This document shows positions 12,077 to 25,865 of a stretch of 49,395 bases of DNA, one piece after another. The stretch's first letter is position 1; each line of letters starts with the position of its first letter. A model generated the notes under the pieces. It had not been told where the DNA came from, made no database searches, and saw nothing but the letters and a program-made list of their open reading frames with translations. A program made the translations under genes and the position numbers. The stretch is from NCBI GenBank assembly GCA_002751075.1, contig NAOQ01000376.1, forward strand, positions 23,643 through 73,037, read 5' to 3'. This DNA comes from Ichthyophonus hoferi. Lineage: Eukaryota; Opisthokonta; Ichthyosporea; Ichthyophonida; Ichthyophonidae.

Positions 12077-15000
12077 TTATTCGTCATACAGATAGTTACA
12101 AGGAACTAGTCCGACCTGTAGGAGGAAAGAGGGTTAGAGATATAAGAAGGAATACCTCGTGCTCTATTATATTGGATATAGTGTTATACTGTTGTAGTAT
12201 TTGTGTTTGAGTGTTATAGCGCTATAATGTATATAATTCCCCTGACGATAACATAACAAACACATCAAGAGACGTATTTCTATTTCTATGTCTTCTCCGC
12301 TCTACTATAACCATAAGATGAAAGAGAAAAAAAGATTATCAATGGGCGAGAAACAAAATATTAGCGAAGTAAATAGGTACGAAAGAGATGGAGGAATATA
12401 TATATATACACTTAGTAATACATTATACTACATAAAAATCCCTACTACAACTCCACAAAATAAATTGTCGTTTTTGTTTTAAAGTACAATGCCGTTTTCC
12501 TAACCCAGTCTGAACATCAAAAAATATATCCAAAAACCCTATAATCTGCTCCTACATAGTAGTATTCTAGATCTTTTTATGTTACGCTATGAAATACTAT
12601 ATGTATTCTATTAATAGGTTTAATAGAGTGCGTCTAAATTGTTCTGAATATAATCAGGCAATATCTATAACTAGGAATTGTGTATGACAGAATAGTATAT
12701 GCTCTGCTCTGCTATGATACAACATGATATAATATGACATGATATGATAGTATAAGAAAATAAAAGAGATGACAGTGGTTTGTAAGATTATATTAAAATA
12801 TCAATTTGAAATTCCTTGCCTACATTTCTAAAAGGTGCGCTAAAGCAAATGAAATAGCCTGTATATAAATACTAAAATCATAGTAATTTTTTCCGAGTTA
12901 TATATATATATATATATGCAAGATAATATAAAACCATCGTTTCAAAATTTCCTGCCAATATTTTAAAATGTGCAAGCGCCAATGCAATAGCTTGTCTGTC
13001 TATAGCTTAAATACTTACCCTATCACCTAGTTTTCCTTTGACAAACTCTTTGGTATGGTCACAGTCCTCTAATATATAAATGATTTCTCCTCTTTTAAAG
13101 CTTAACTGTTGGTCATTACTGGCTGTATAGTCATAAAGTGCCATTTGGCTTTTGACTGTATAGAATTGGAGGATGGTTAATAAGTAGGCTATAGTGTATG
13201 TGTCAATTATACCTACATATCAATATAGATATGATATAAATATATATGAATATCTATATATCTATATATATAATATTCCTAATATGGAAAAAAGTAATTA
13301 TATAAACATTGAGAAACCAATCAAATTGAGGTTTTAATATTATCCTATAATTAATGCTATGATGTTTCAATTACATCACTGTTGTAACTCATCATTTATC
13401 CTATCCATCTATTTGCTGCAATATACATAAACATTGCTATAAGGGTTTCTGTTTTACATTAATCACAATTTAAAAACATATTATTTTGGTGGCGACTTAG
13501 CATGAAAAGTAGGAAATAAATAAAATTATAGTTTCATCATTTACAGCGAATCATTTGTATATAAATCCCACTGAAAATTACAGTATATATACAAATAAAT
13601 AATATATACTAAATACCTCACTGTAAATTCACGTTGGAGCCCCCTCTCTATTAAGTTATTACAACAGCTCTAATCATTGCCTTTGTTCTATCCATTAAGT
13701 AATGCAATAATTAATATACACATATAGTTATAAGGTTTTTCCGTTTACACTCGCCGCAATTTTAAAATAATACTATTATTCGGGTAAGATGGCTATAAAA
13801 ATACGCTCTTTCTCTAGACAATAACATAAAATATCCTCAACTCCATATTTTATGACATATTTAGAATAAAATAGTACTATTGTTAGATACAGAATATTAT
13901 TGGTTATCTATCATCAAAGGTTATGGGAATTGCATGATTTTACTTACGTTTGTATAATAGCTTATGTTCAGTCCTACTACAATATTATATTACACTATAA
14001 TAATCTATGTACCCTATAATGCCATATTATACTATAATAATCTATATACCCATAACAATATAATCACATGTATACTCTAGAATAACTTACTATCTTTTTA
14101 TTACGTACTTTATACTCGACACTTTACTCTATAATATACACTCTACTCTATACTACATACCATCCATGAAATATATAAGTTAATGTTACCATGCATAACA
14201 CAATAAACCGCAGGCACTATAATAACGTTAAATACAAAATATTACTTAGCTATAAAATATAATTAAAATAATCTAACCAGATAGATAATATAATATAATA
14301 TAATAAAACATAATACCATAACCATACAATACATACGTGGATCGAGGGGTATAGCGTCAAAAGTATTCTCCAGATTGTTAAATCCCGTAGTTGGAGCAAT
14401 GTCCACGTCAGGGGTATGATTAAATGCAAGAGATTTTTCAGGAATTTCATCGCTAGATGGTGAAAAGGACTGGTGTTCATAGGTACCGTTAGAATCTATT
14501 AAGATACTTGGCTTGCTGTAATTAATGTATACATTTTTATATGTACATATTAATATGTGGTTGTATGTATATGTATACAATACAATATACAATACCATAA
14601 GTATATAAATAGGTTTATATAGTCACAATAACTATATGCACATGTTCGTATATATACCATAAACATAGGTAATATATATATATATGATAGCAATACAACT
14701 AAAACTAAGAATGATAATCATCAATAGCTAATTCGTTTTATATAACCAAAAATTGATGTGACCTCCAGTTTACAGTTTCTTAGTTTGTATGTTGGTAATA
14801 TATACATCAGTACTTAGACGATTAAGTGTTTACTATGAGTTTATTGTATCTATATGTTATAAGAGATGAAGTAGAATGAATTGACCCGGCCCGACCCCAA
14901 TCCATCCAGCAATAAAAAGCAATTAATAATTTTGATATGCATGCATCGGCAATGATTAGCTTTTAAAGGTCCAATCATCCTTTTCTCTCAATCCCAGTAA

Positions 15001-18000
15001 AAATATTTACCGTCTGGCTCCCGGCAGGTAAGGAAGGTCGTGGTGAAACCTCAAGTACTCGTGTACGTGGATCGTTTCCCATTACCCGATTTGGGTCAAA
15101 CGGTTCATAAACGGGCACTTGTAGTGGCATGCCTGGCCCATGATTCTGATATTCCACCAATAGAAATTTAATATTATAATGAGCAATTAAGGATATTGTT
15201 ATTGATTGGATGTCAGGAATCAAATAATTTTATTTAATTAAAAAAACTGCTAATTATCATTTTAGGTCTTGTCCACATGTTATGACAAATAAAAAAATGG
15301 TGACGCAACCCGAATCGACCCGAGTAAACATAAGTCATAAAGAAGAAAATGAAATGCATGTGTATATTGAAACATTAAGCCCAGGAAAATATGAAAGATC
15401 AGATAATGCAAATAGGAAATAATAATATACTACAATAAATTAAAGCTTTCAAAAAAATTAACATTTAAATATTTTTCTATAGAACAAATAGGGAGGGACA
15501 TTGCATAGGTAAGAAAAACGTATTGAGGAAAATGAAGATTTGAAAAGACATCATAAAAATCGGAAATAATAATAAAACAATAAATTTAAAATTTAAAATT
15601 AAAATATCTTTTAAAAATGTGATATAGTATAGGTAGAAAGAATATTTTAAAAAAACCAATAAGAATCCGAGAAAGGGGAATATATAGTGAGGGGACAGCA
15701 AATAAACAACAGGAAGTGTAGTTTAGATGGATGAGGAGGTTTTGATTAGTACTTTAAAAATGTGTATGTACCAGGGCTCCTTTATAAGGTGATCTATTAC
15801 TATGGGGAATTTAATAAAGTATTACTAGTGGTAGTGGTAACTAGGGGGAGGGTGGTATGTGTAGGTAAACATATATATATCATACCTTTGAATATGTAAC
15901 CTCGTCATTCATTGGATCCATAGCCGAGATTAATTCAAAATAACTCTCTTGCATAGCTTTAAATCTAATGGAGGTAGTATAAATTAGTTCATATCGTAAA
16001 GTATAATATAGTATAGCACAATGTAATATATAACATAGCATAACATAACAAAATATAATACAATAGGAAATAACATAACATAGCATAACAAAATATAATA
16101 TATCATACTACAATATAACATACCTGATACACATAGATATAGAAAACCATATATTGTATAGGTAAACCTACTTTGGTTCATTAGATATATTTGTGATGGA
16201 GTAACACTTGATGATTGCCTCAACATAGAGTTCATTCCTCCTGACCATATATCTCTATAGATAAAGAGAAAATATATATAGTTAGCATAGGTGTAGGTAT
16301 ATGTACATGTATTTGTAATTTCCCATTACTATATGTATGTATAATGCTATGTATGTACGATAGTATTTATGATGGCATATATGATAGTATGATAGCAGTA
16401 TAGTATAGTAGTAGTATAGTAGCATAGTATGGTAACAATTGAGTATGATAATAGTATAGCAGTTTAGTATAAAGTAATCAAGTACAATAGTAGTATAGTA
16501 GTATAGTAATCCTGTCCGTACTAGCTTACCTCACACTTCGAGTATTCTAACATCATTTCCCTCCTATATAGTGGTACATATTGTTCCAATTGTGCTAGCG
16601 CATTCTGATAGGCCTGTCTCTCCAAGTTACCACCAATAGACTGCAAGGTAATAGATTGGATCAGTGTCATGGTTATTAAATTAGCATTATGTTATATTAA
16701 TATTAAAATATATGTTAAAATATGAGGCAGAGAAGAAATATGGGATTGGACATAGAAACGCATAAAATTTATTTTAAAACAATAAATGGAGGCATGAACA
16801 TCAAATTGACGCAGATAATTAAATTTTAAATTTTATTTTCTTTTGTCTATATGTGGGATTCCATAATATTTTAATTGCCATTTCTTATTGAGATAAGCAT
16901 TTTTATAAACATAGTCACCTAATTAGCAATGGCCAAATCGAGACCTACCCATATTAGGCCACCAAGACGTCATTGGAATATAAAAATACGCAAAGGTATA
17001 TATATTCAATATACTTTAAAGGATATAATCATCGGATAGATATGCAATCCTCATACTACCCTCAGACATTACTATACCTACAGGTGATAGCAATATTTCA
17101 GGATAATTTTAAATAAGACATTTTAATGGTTAACGTTTGGATTTGATCTTATAACTTAATATTATCGGATATGGTAAGAATTAATCATCAATAAATTGCT
17201 GAGATTAAAAATGATCTTCAATGATTACAAAGATTGGCCATAAATTTTATGTTGATAGTTTTGTAATGCTATATAAGCTCTCGCTTTTTCTGATATAATC
17301 AAATCGAATCAAGCCATGGCCCGACCCAAACCTTTTAATTAATAATAAATTAGAATCAATAGATTTAATAGTAAAGATTTGTGATAGAATCCTGGGACCG
17401 AAATGTATAATTGTCTGGAATAAAATATAACTAAAGGTGTATCCTTATCTGGTTACTGTATCATATGTAATGGTCCTTTTTAACCTATAAATTTTTACTT
17501 TAAATTTTAAAAATACACATTAAAATTTAAAATGAAACATGGAATTCTAATCATATGAGAGATATAGGCCCAACCAATAGATAGATCAATAAGAATCCAA
17601 TAAAATATAGAGAAAAAACCAGAAGAGTCAATGATAAAAGTAGTAAAAAAAGAAAAAGAAAAAAAAGACCAAAATTGATTAGCCCATTAAATTAACTAAA
17701 ATTATTACACAAGAATTTACAAAAGCAATTACAATTTTTTCTTAACACTATCAGTAAACATCGTCCTTACCAAATCATTTGCAGCAATTCTATTTCCATT
17801 TTCAGTTACGGTTTTTGTTATGAGTGCACAAGCAGCGTGGTACACTTTCCGTGCCTCTAGGAGATTTCGGGTAAGGTCTTTCCATTCTTGCTGTACAGTC
17901 ATAAAATTCTTTTCAATTCTTTTTATTTCCTGTGGGAATAGATAGATAGAGATAAAGATAAGAATAAGTTGGGATTTAAGTATGGGAGTTGAATGGTTTT

Positions 18001-21000
18001 TTTAAGAAGGGGAACGTATGTAATGTTATGTGGCTTTGTATGTGTACGTATATGTATATGTATATATAGGTAGGTGTAAAGGTGCATGTGTGTATATGTG
18101 TATGTATATCATATATATAGTAAGTATATGCAATGAGAAACAAGTTCGGACATAAAAGGCTTCTATTTGCTACTATAGACTAACATATTATAGGGGTTTT
18201 CAATTTAGATGATAAATTTCGCGATCAAAATTACAACCTTCCCAATTAAAAATATAATCTACCAATCAAAACTATATTTTTCCCAATCAAAATGATATAA
18301 ACAATTCTCGATCAAAAGGAGAACATATGTATATGTAAATATTTTCTGAGTTATTCTTTTCATTTTAAAGGAATTATAATCTCTTGAAAATTATATTACA
18401 GATTACAGATAACAAGAAAAATAATTAACCAATAGTTTTTTATAATAATAAAAGACAAAAAATTCAATTTATTTGTTCTCCTTTTGATCGAGAAAAATCT
18501 ATTTTTGATCGTGAAACCTACCATTTAGATTGAATACATATATATGTCCCATGCAAGTCACAGCTTAAAGAATACAAACATGTGTAATAGGTGGGACAAT
18601 AAACGGGAAGATTATTAAATACAGGAATGTTACCAAAAAGAAAGAGAAAAATAATAAAAAGATTTTTAAAAAAAAAATTTAAAAAAAAAGTTAACAATAA
18701 AATTCAAAATTTCAAAATGTTTTTAAAAACTAGAGCATAGCCTTAAAACAAAATGTTTGGAATATGAATAAACAGAAAACCTCGAACGGGAATATTACAG
18801 GTTCAATGTCTATGTATATATTATATTATTCTATTATGCAAGTATGCTTCCCTTTCTAACTATTGTCATTAAGTATACTAAAATATACATATGCTTGCGT
18901 ATATATATGTATCCCTGACTATACACCAGATAACTTCCTTTTAAATAATCTTTTATTCTGTGAGCTGTGCGTAGATGTATATACATGCAGTGAACATACC
19001 TTATAGCCAAAGGGAAACACGCTTTCATAGAGTTCATTCTTTGCTGCCAATACATCTTCTTCAGCAACTGACAACACATAGAATGTTAGAGTATGTACAA
19101 ATGTATGTAGGTAGATAGGTAGGCATGCATATATATAGGTAGGTAGGTAGGTATGGATGCATACATGTATAATAGTATGTATGATAATAAGATAATGTGG
19201 CAATATGTATGGGCACATTACCTTACACAAATATATAGAATTAAAATATATCTTAAATCATATCGTAAATAAATCCAGTCTATATAGCCATGTCTATTAT
19301 ATTTTAAAAGTTTACAATTAACTATAAAGCTTATTTTAAAAGATAATGTATATATGTATGTACGCAATCATTCTTACTTCTTTTAGAGACAATTTTCATT
19401 GCACCGATGTGACAATTTAAAATTGATTAACAATAATATAGGGCCGATATAATAACATAAATACAATCTAATTAGTAAAAAAGGGGGTAATATATGTGTA
19501 AAATGCGACCAATCCGCTGTGAGTGGATATGTGTATATGTATGTATATGTATGTATATAAATGTACATATGTATGCGTGTGTTGTGTGCTTCTTACCGGA
19601 TATTAATCTGTTTGCTATTGTACTATGCAGCTCTGCCTGCTCTTTCGACTGCTGTACAAATGATATATACCCTGCAGCCGTAGTTCCCACAACTACCGTG
19701 TATGATTGGTTAGTATAAATAGATAAGATACTCAAAGAGAAATTAATCATAATATAAAGACTATTATCATATATACCACATAATATTATACATACATAAA
19801 TAGATAGATAGATAGATACATGCAAACATATATATATATATATACATTCATACACACATAAATATATATATACATACAAATATAGATACATAGATACCTA
19901 AATACATAGATAGATATATACATTAATACATATATATCAAAATATATATAACCATAGATTTATAAAAATAACAAAAATAAAAAATAAAAATAAGAGGGAT
20001 TGAAAGAACAACCTATATGTATATCGATAAGTGCTATCTACCAATGAAAGAAAAGCAATTAAAAAGATAACTGTTGTATAAATAACATAAAATTGTATAT
20101 GGAAGGATAGATATGAAGGACATAACTGGATATATACACAAATAGATATATGTAGATAATTATTTTAGGATTGCTATTTCCAAGTGTTGAGTTAAGTAAG
20201 CAATGTAGGATAGGCTAAATCTATAATTTTATTTCAATAAAAATATATGATATATTTAGATGGTTTTTTACATATATATATATATACTCATAGATGCAAA
20301 CCTACAGGTTTGCATGGAATGTACCCTTATATATAGTATAATAGTATGTGTGCGACTAAAGCAATATAATAGCATAGTAGCATAATAGTATAATCAAGTA
20401 ATTCATATACCAAGACAGATAAAGAAATATATATAACCGATATACAGCTATACCAATAAAGATATGTGGAGCCAATTAGAGCGAGATATAAATTTCAATA
20501 ATTTTAGTAGACCAATGGAAACACACTCATAAGATTAGCCTCATGACCATCCCATCTCTCTGCCCATTTCTTCAGCATGTCAGCATGCGCCTGTTCTATA
20601 TTAGCTCGTTCCTTAATCATCTGAGAACGAGTCAGTAGAAGGTTTTAAATTTTAAGTTTGCATTAAAGCATATATGATTATATTTATATATCTACTGAGT
20701 ATCATTGAGTGGTACTACTTTATACTGACTCATTACTTGGTCATTCCAACACCAACTATTGTTAGGTTTTAAATATGAAATTGTGTTTAAATATATATAT
20801 GTCTAAATGGCATTGATCTATACATGGTCACCAATAGATTATTTGACTTCAAAATGCTTTGTAAAACACTTAAAACTTTTTAAAGTAATACAGTCGTAGG
20901 TCCTGCTAATCTTAACACCAATCAATATTTAGTCACATTCTAATCGCTTTGGGTCTGCTTATCATGATTCTATTTGACAACCAGGAAGCATATGTATATG

Positions 21001-21417
21001 CCACATGGATATCAGGTATGCTTGTGTGCTTTTCAATATATACCTCTCTCTCTATATATATACCATAATAAGTGTGAAATTTATGTGCTAGACACGCATA
21101 TAAGCATGTATATATGGTAGAATCAGAGTACGGCACTATGTATGTATGTATGTATTATGTATGTATGTATGTATGTATGTATGTATGTATGTATGTATGT
21201 ATGTATGTATGTATGTATGTATGCATGTATATAAGTATGCATATATGCCTGCATGTATATATGATGGTAAAAATATGTGCCTGTATATATGTATATAATA
21301 CATTACCATGGCTAAATCATCATACGAATTTGCAGCAAGCTCTAGCCTTTTGACAGCTAATTTGTAATTTCCTAGATCCCAAAAATTGGCATCTTCTGCG
21401 ACATCATTTAACCACAT
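12077..21417 (-). CDS. PACSIN: PACSIN/syndapin: F-BAR and SH3 membrane-bending adaptor
   Basis: Twelve exons, all phase-consistent, 428 aa: 21417-21307, 20620-20527, 19692-19597, 19067-19000, 17929-17771, 16640-16530, 16254-16172, 15964-15886, 15145-15011, 14511-14337, 13155-13019, 12115-12077. PACSINs tubulate membrane through an F-BAR dimer and recruit dynamin and N-WASP through the SH3. Evidence: FWDLGNYKLAVKR near residue 12 (human FWEVGNYKRTVKR), IKERANIEQAHA, KKWAERW, GTTAAGY, ARKVYHAAC, and NHGPGM at 268, a signature at the end of the F-BAR. The SH3 (about 375-428) has ALYDYTASND and ends VGLVPCNYLYDE. The short N-terminus from ATG 21417 fits the family. Oddities: the SH3 Trp that normally contacts PxxP is Phe408; exon 10 is preceded by CAGCAAG and only the second AG keeps frame. 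No NPF motif was seen in the linker. Human PACSINs are of similar length (about 440 aa). Confidence 0.95.
14883..15324. repeat. GC-rich CCCGA-type islets in AT-rich introns
   Basis: gacccggcccgacccc at 14883-14898 and acccgaatcgacccgag at 15308-15324 stand out from the surroundings. Related islets occur at 17318-17332 (ggcccgacccaaacc) and, inverted, at 2006-2026. Their origin is unknown. Confidence 0.4.
18199..18534. mobile_element. Foldback / MITE-like element in PACSIN intron 4
   Basis: Terminal inverted repeats at 18199-18230 and 18503-18534 match at 26 of 32 positions, with ends TTCAAT...ATTGAA. Nested inside is a perfect 20-bp inverted pair at 18305-18324 and 18475-18494. The motif (C/A)GATCAAAA or AATCAAAA recurs along the element. 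There is no transposase. The target duplication is not clear from the flanks. It is most likely a non-autonomous DNA element. Confidence 0.7.
21137..21223. repeat. (ATGT)n microsatellite, PACSIN intron 1
   Basis: About 20 tandem tatg units lie about 80 nt past the PACSIN exon 1 donor. The long low-complexity frames on both strands here are translations of it. Confidence 0.95.
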
Positions 21418-24189
21418 GTTTCTTGTAGTGTATAATAGAGTATAATAGATGTAATAATGTGATTATATTATTTACTTACAGTAAAAATACCCTAATATTA
21501 TAATAGGTGTTACACCGGTAGTTAGATTTAAATTTAAATTTAAGAATGAAGGCAGGAAATAAAAGTATATTATTATTTATATCCAAAAAAAAAATTATAA
21601 TTTCCACCAGCTATGCAAGTATTCTGTTTTATAATTGTTGCTATAGTATGTTTCTGATTATCCCTTTATTATTTTACTATATTGTTAACCGGGTAATAAC
21701 CTTAAAAAAGGGTCAATAATGTACGTAAAGCAATAAATGTACGGTTATAATGTAATAATAATTGAACATAAACATAATATACCATACCATCAGATCTTAT
21801 GAAACATAGTCAACTATATCTGGGAGTGAGTATATCTATCCAACAAAGGTGTGGATAACTTTTCAAGATGGGAATTATTATATGTATTATTAATCATAAT
21901 ACATTTTGTTTTTACTTTTTTTTTTATTGTTACTATTATTTCTATTGTTATTGCTATTATATTTTATTTTATTTTTCAATTAATGATATTTTTTAAGTTG
22001 ATTTTAGTTAGTTGTATATATTGAAATGAAAGAAAGGAATTTTTCTGGCTTTTGTTGAGAGGGTGAGAGCTAAGGGCGAATGTGATTTATACAAATATAG
22101 CTGCAATACAAAACAAATTTTGCTTATAATTTGGAAAAAAAAAAATTTATTCTTTATAAAATTAAAATTTTCAAATTAAATTATTATATTTTTAATTTAT
22201 ATAGATACTCTATTAGTTGTTATGAAGCTACTACTTGTAAATATGATGAACCCCCTCAAAATCCATCACTCAAGAAAAATTCTCTCATTTCAATTCTCAA
22301 TATTTTATGCTTATTGTAAAATGTGACTACTTAAACAGTAATATATATTGTATACATATTATTGCAATATATATATATATATATATATTATCCGTAATAA
22401 ATTTAATTATTATAATACCAGCTGCTATACTAAGGCATTACTTGAGAAGATTATTAAAATTTAAAAATTAGTTAACTCAGTGAGTCAATTGACTCGTATG
22501 CCAAATTTCCTTAAAACGTTATTGACCGATAATTGTTGTCTGAGTTTACTGAGCCATAACTATAAATATATATATTTTTCCCCAATCAGAGACTAACAAA
22601 CAAATACCATTGTATGTGATAAAAATAGGACTAACTAATTGCAATAAATAGTATATTCTTTATTAGCTTTCTAGTAATTTATATTTATAGGTTATATGTA
22701 AATATTAATTTTTTTAAAAAAAAATGCAGTATTAAACCATAAAAATTAATTTAACCTTTCTAATGCATTTTTAAAATTATTGTTCAGAAGGCATGGAATG
22801 TGTGTGATTCTATTATTAATTATGTATTGGCGAATAAATACAAAGCAATTCAATTAGAATCTATCTATAGATGACTATGATGTACGCCCTTCTCTCTCGG
22901 GAAGCTTTCTAAGTGTAAAGGCCACTCATAATTGCACATACATGTAAAGTAAGTAAGTTCCTAAATGTCCTACGTCGTTTCCTATAGGCTGACTAGATAT
23001 TCCACTGCTTTTTGACTTACAGCACGTTCACAAATGTTCAACTTAACAGATTTATTTATACAATACCTACTAGGGAGTTACTAATTATGAGACCAACTTT
23101 ATTCTGTGAAATTGCAATGGCGCATTTAATCGGTTATAATTTATTTGATAATACCTGCCACTTAGACAGCTGTAGTAATCCTAATGCCAATGCATGCGAA
23201 CAATTGTGTCTTCTTGAAGGATTGTAATTGTAGATAGAATACTTTTCATGCAGGCTTATATATATTATTTTAGTGGGCTTTCTATATTTTAAACTTATAC
23301 TAGTAATTTTATTAACCATCGACTGAGCATAAAATAAATTTTATTTTCTTAGTATTGCTTTTCAGTTTATGCGGGGCAATTTCTTGGAATAAACCCGGTG
23401 ATTTTACGAGACCAATGAATATAAGATTAGCTTGCTTTTCACTAGGGACATGGTGATTGGAAGGCAAAATGATTAATCTGCGGTTATTGAAAATAAAAAA
23501 ATATCCTCCAATCATAGTTTGATGTTCTATGCAACAGGCTGATCAATAAAGATCACCGACCAATATTTGATCTTATAAATCTAACGTTCAATTATATTTT
23601 CCGTGTATGGTAACTTTTACCCGAAATTCTTTTGCAGGGAAAGCATGCTAATTCAGTAATTTATTAGTCGTCTTGGTTCCTTTTATGCATTTTCCGATCT
23701 TTGTTTAAGGTGATACAAGCAATAGCCTAAATAGGACCGATCATAAAAAACTCTTATTGGCTAATACAATTAATGACAGATCATCGAGCCCACTAGGATT
23801 GTCTGATCTTATCTCAATACTGTTGCTATACTATCATGTCCTTATTTGGATAGCTCGCTCTTGTATAATAAATAAAGGGAATAAGCTGTAACGAAAAACA
23901 TTGAACGCTTTCATTCCAACATTAGCATTAGCCAATAAGCATATATATGACCGTTTCTATTGTAGACCAAAATATGGAACACAGTTACACTGACATCCGC
24001 TATAAACTATAAACTAGGGTTGCGAAAAGGTTAAAAGGAAAAAAAAGACACCAATAAAGACACATTAGAGCAGTCGATATGCGACAATAATCTATTCCAG
24101 AATTGCCTTGGTAAGATAACTAATAGCACTGTATGTTACAAGCAAACATTTCTGCTTTTGAAGAGTATTAGAAATAAGTAGAGGCAGGC
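21418..24189. other. Intergenic; small unassigned ORF at 23081-23227
   Basis: PACSIN's upstream region, with A/T runs and a (TA)n run near 22370-22390. On the plus strand an ATG at 23081 opens a 48-codon frame with five Cys (CHLDSCSNPNANACEQLC) to a stop at 23227, after an acceptor-like site. It could be a terminal exon or a small Cys-rich peptide, but no partner exon was found. A minus-strand frame at 23312-23515 is equally unassigned. Confidence 0.35.
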
Positions 24190-25000
24190 TTAGATTGCGC
24201 TACTTATTTTTTCAGACTACATATGCAATAGTAATTACTAGCAATATTAAATGATTGTAACTGTATAAGAAATATCCAAAATAAATAAATATTCATTTTT
24301 TAGCAAGGTGGTTTACCACTTACACTTATTGAGATTAGCATTTCTGATTGGAAATCACAATGACGGTGATTACGTTATTTACTATGATTACCAATTATAT
24401 CACGCAATCTAATGATTCCCAAGGTCTCTATGATTTCCGAGGGCAAAAAGCAATTGGAATAATATAACTTGCATGGTGTTCTGGCATGGAACATATAGTA
24501 GCTTATTTTTATATAAATATATATATTGTTATAGTCTTAACGTTTTTGCATAGTATTTAGATAACAAATAGTGGTTTTATCTTGCGTAACTTGATTGGAT
24601 AGAAGATAGAACCTAATCAGTGAAAACATAGATTACACAATGAAGTGGCATCTAAATCAATCAGGAACGAGCAATCATATGTTATACAAATGTAAGTCTT
24701 GCTATCACGGATGAAACTCTTTGCAGCTTTCTAGTTACAGGTATAAAAGAAAGTTAGATATGTTGGCCTTTTTTAGGGTTCTAAAAACATCTACGATTAG
24801 GAAGTACCAACCATTAGGTTAACCTACCGAAAATATCAAAACCAATAAACTAACTTTATCGGTAGGCACCTAATCGGAGACGTAAACCAACCATATTTCT
24901 CTACGAGACTTTTAGAACTGGATTATGATCCAAAGAAACAGTAAGGTTGTCCAGAAGAAGAAAGAACCACCTATACTAACATATATTCATAAGGAACACA
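24190..25000 (+). repeat. Fossil of unclassified dispersed (possibly virus-like) element, copy 1
   Basis: Aligns by eye with 29760-30240 (shared blocks around catttctgat, cgttatt-actat, cagtgaaaac and ggttcta) and with the minus strand near 39000-39170 (ataaaagaaagtta). Its first 100 bp also match 31880-31960. It is heavily decayed, with many breaks, and looks old. It lies in the 3' flank of MYC. Confidence 0.5.
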
Positions 25001-25161
25001 CATCCATACTTCAAATCACAAGTGCTGCTGATAATGAAAAAATACATCTTTGCTGGTACTGTAGACTCCAAAAGGCTTAGAATTGGAGTATGCACAACAG
25101 AGGTGAACCTCAATTTCTATTCAATGAGCTGATTTCAACTCAATAACTAATTTACCTTACA

Positions 25162-25830
25162 TTAATGAGCTAGTTCTGCCTCTACGACTCGGTCCACCAC
25201 TGCTGATTCAGTCTGTGTCAGATCCTGCTTCTAATAATAATGTATAGTGACTGATTTAATAAATAATATTAGGGTGTATTGGGACCCACTATAACATAAG
25301 TAGTCAGAACCACAAACAGTCATGTTCAAAGTATAAACCTAGTTAGAACTACAAGGCTTCAATCCTAATAATCATATGAAAATAAAATATTAAAATAAAT
25401 GAACATAATTATAGGTTACTATATCAAATATTACTATATCTGCAACAGGGACAAACTAACTAGTTATAATTATCTAATTAATTAAGGCAGGGTTCTGAAG
25501 TATTAAACTATATAAAATGCTACTTTTAGGAGGTATAAATGGGTTTGGTCTGAGACAGATTGGGGACTCTTGATTCAACAGTAACTCGAAATAAAGACTA
25601 TGCCGAGTTTATCCTGAATTGTTTCTGCATGTAATAGTCGATTGTCACCTTGAACATGAGCGAGATATTTACTGTACGGGCTAAAATCGACAAGTTTTTC
25701 ATAACACAGTCTAGTATTTTGCCCCTAACCATGGATTTTATTAAGAACATATTATGTATACCACTCCAAGCCTATCTTAACAAAAAACAATAAAGGCTGG
25801 GTATGTATTAAATATGTATACTATATTACG

Positions 25831-25865
<35 letters not shown>

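Noticed and set aside
12288-12482. 64-codon plus-strand ORF
   Set aside because: It lies in PACSIN's last intron, has low-complexity content and shows no splice or family evidence.
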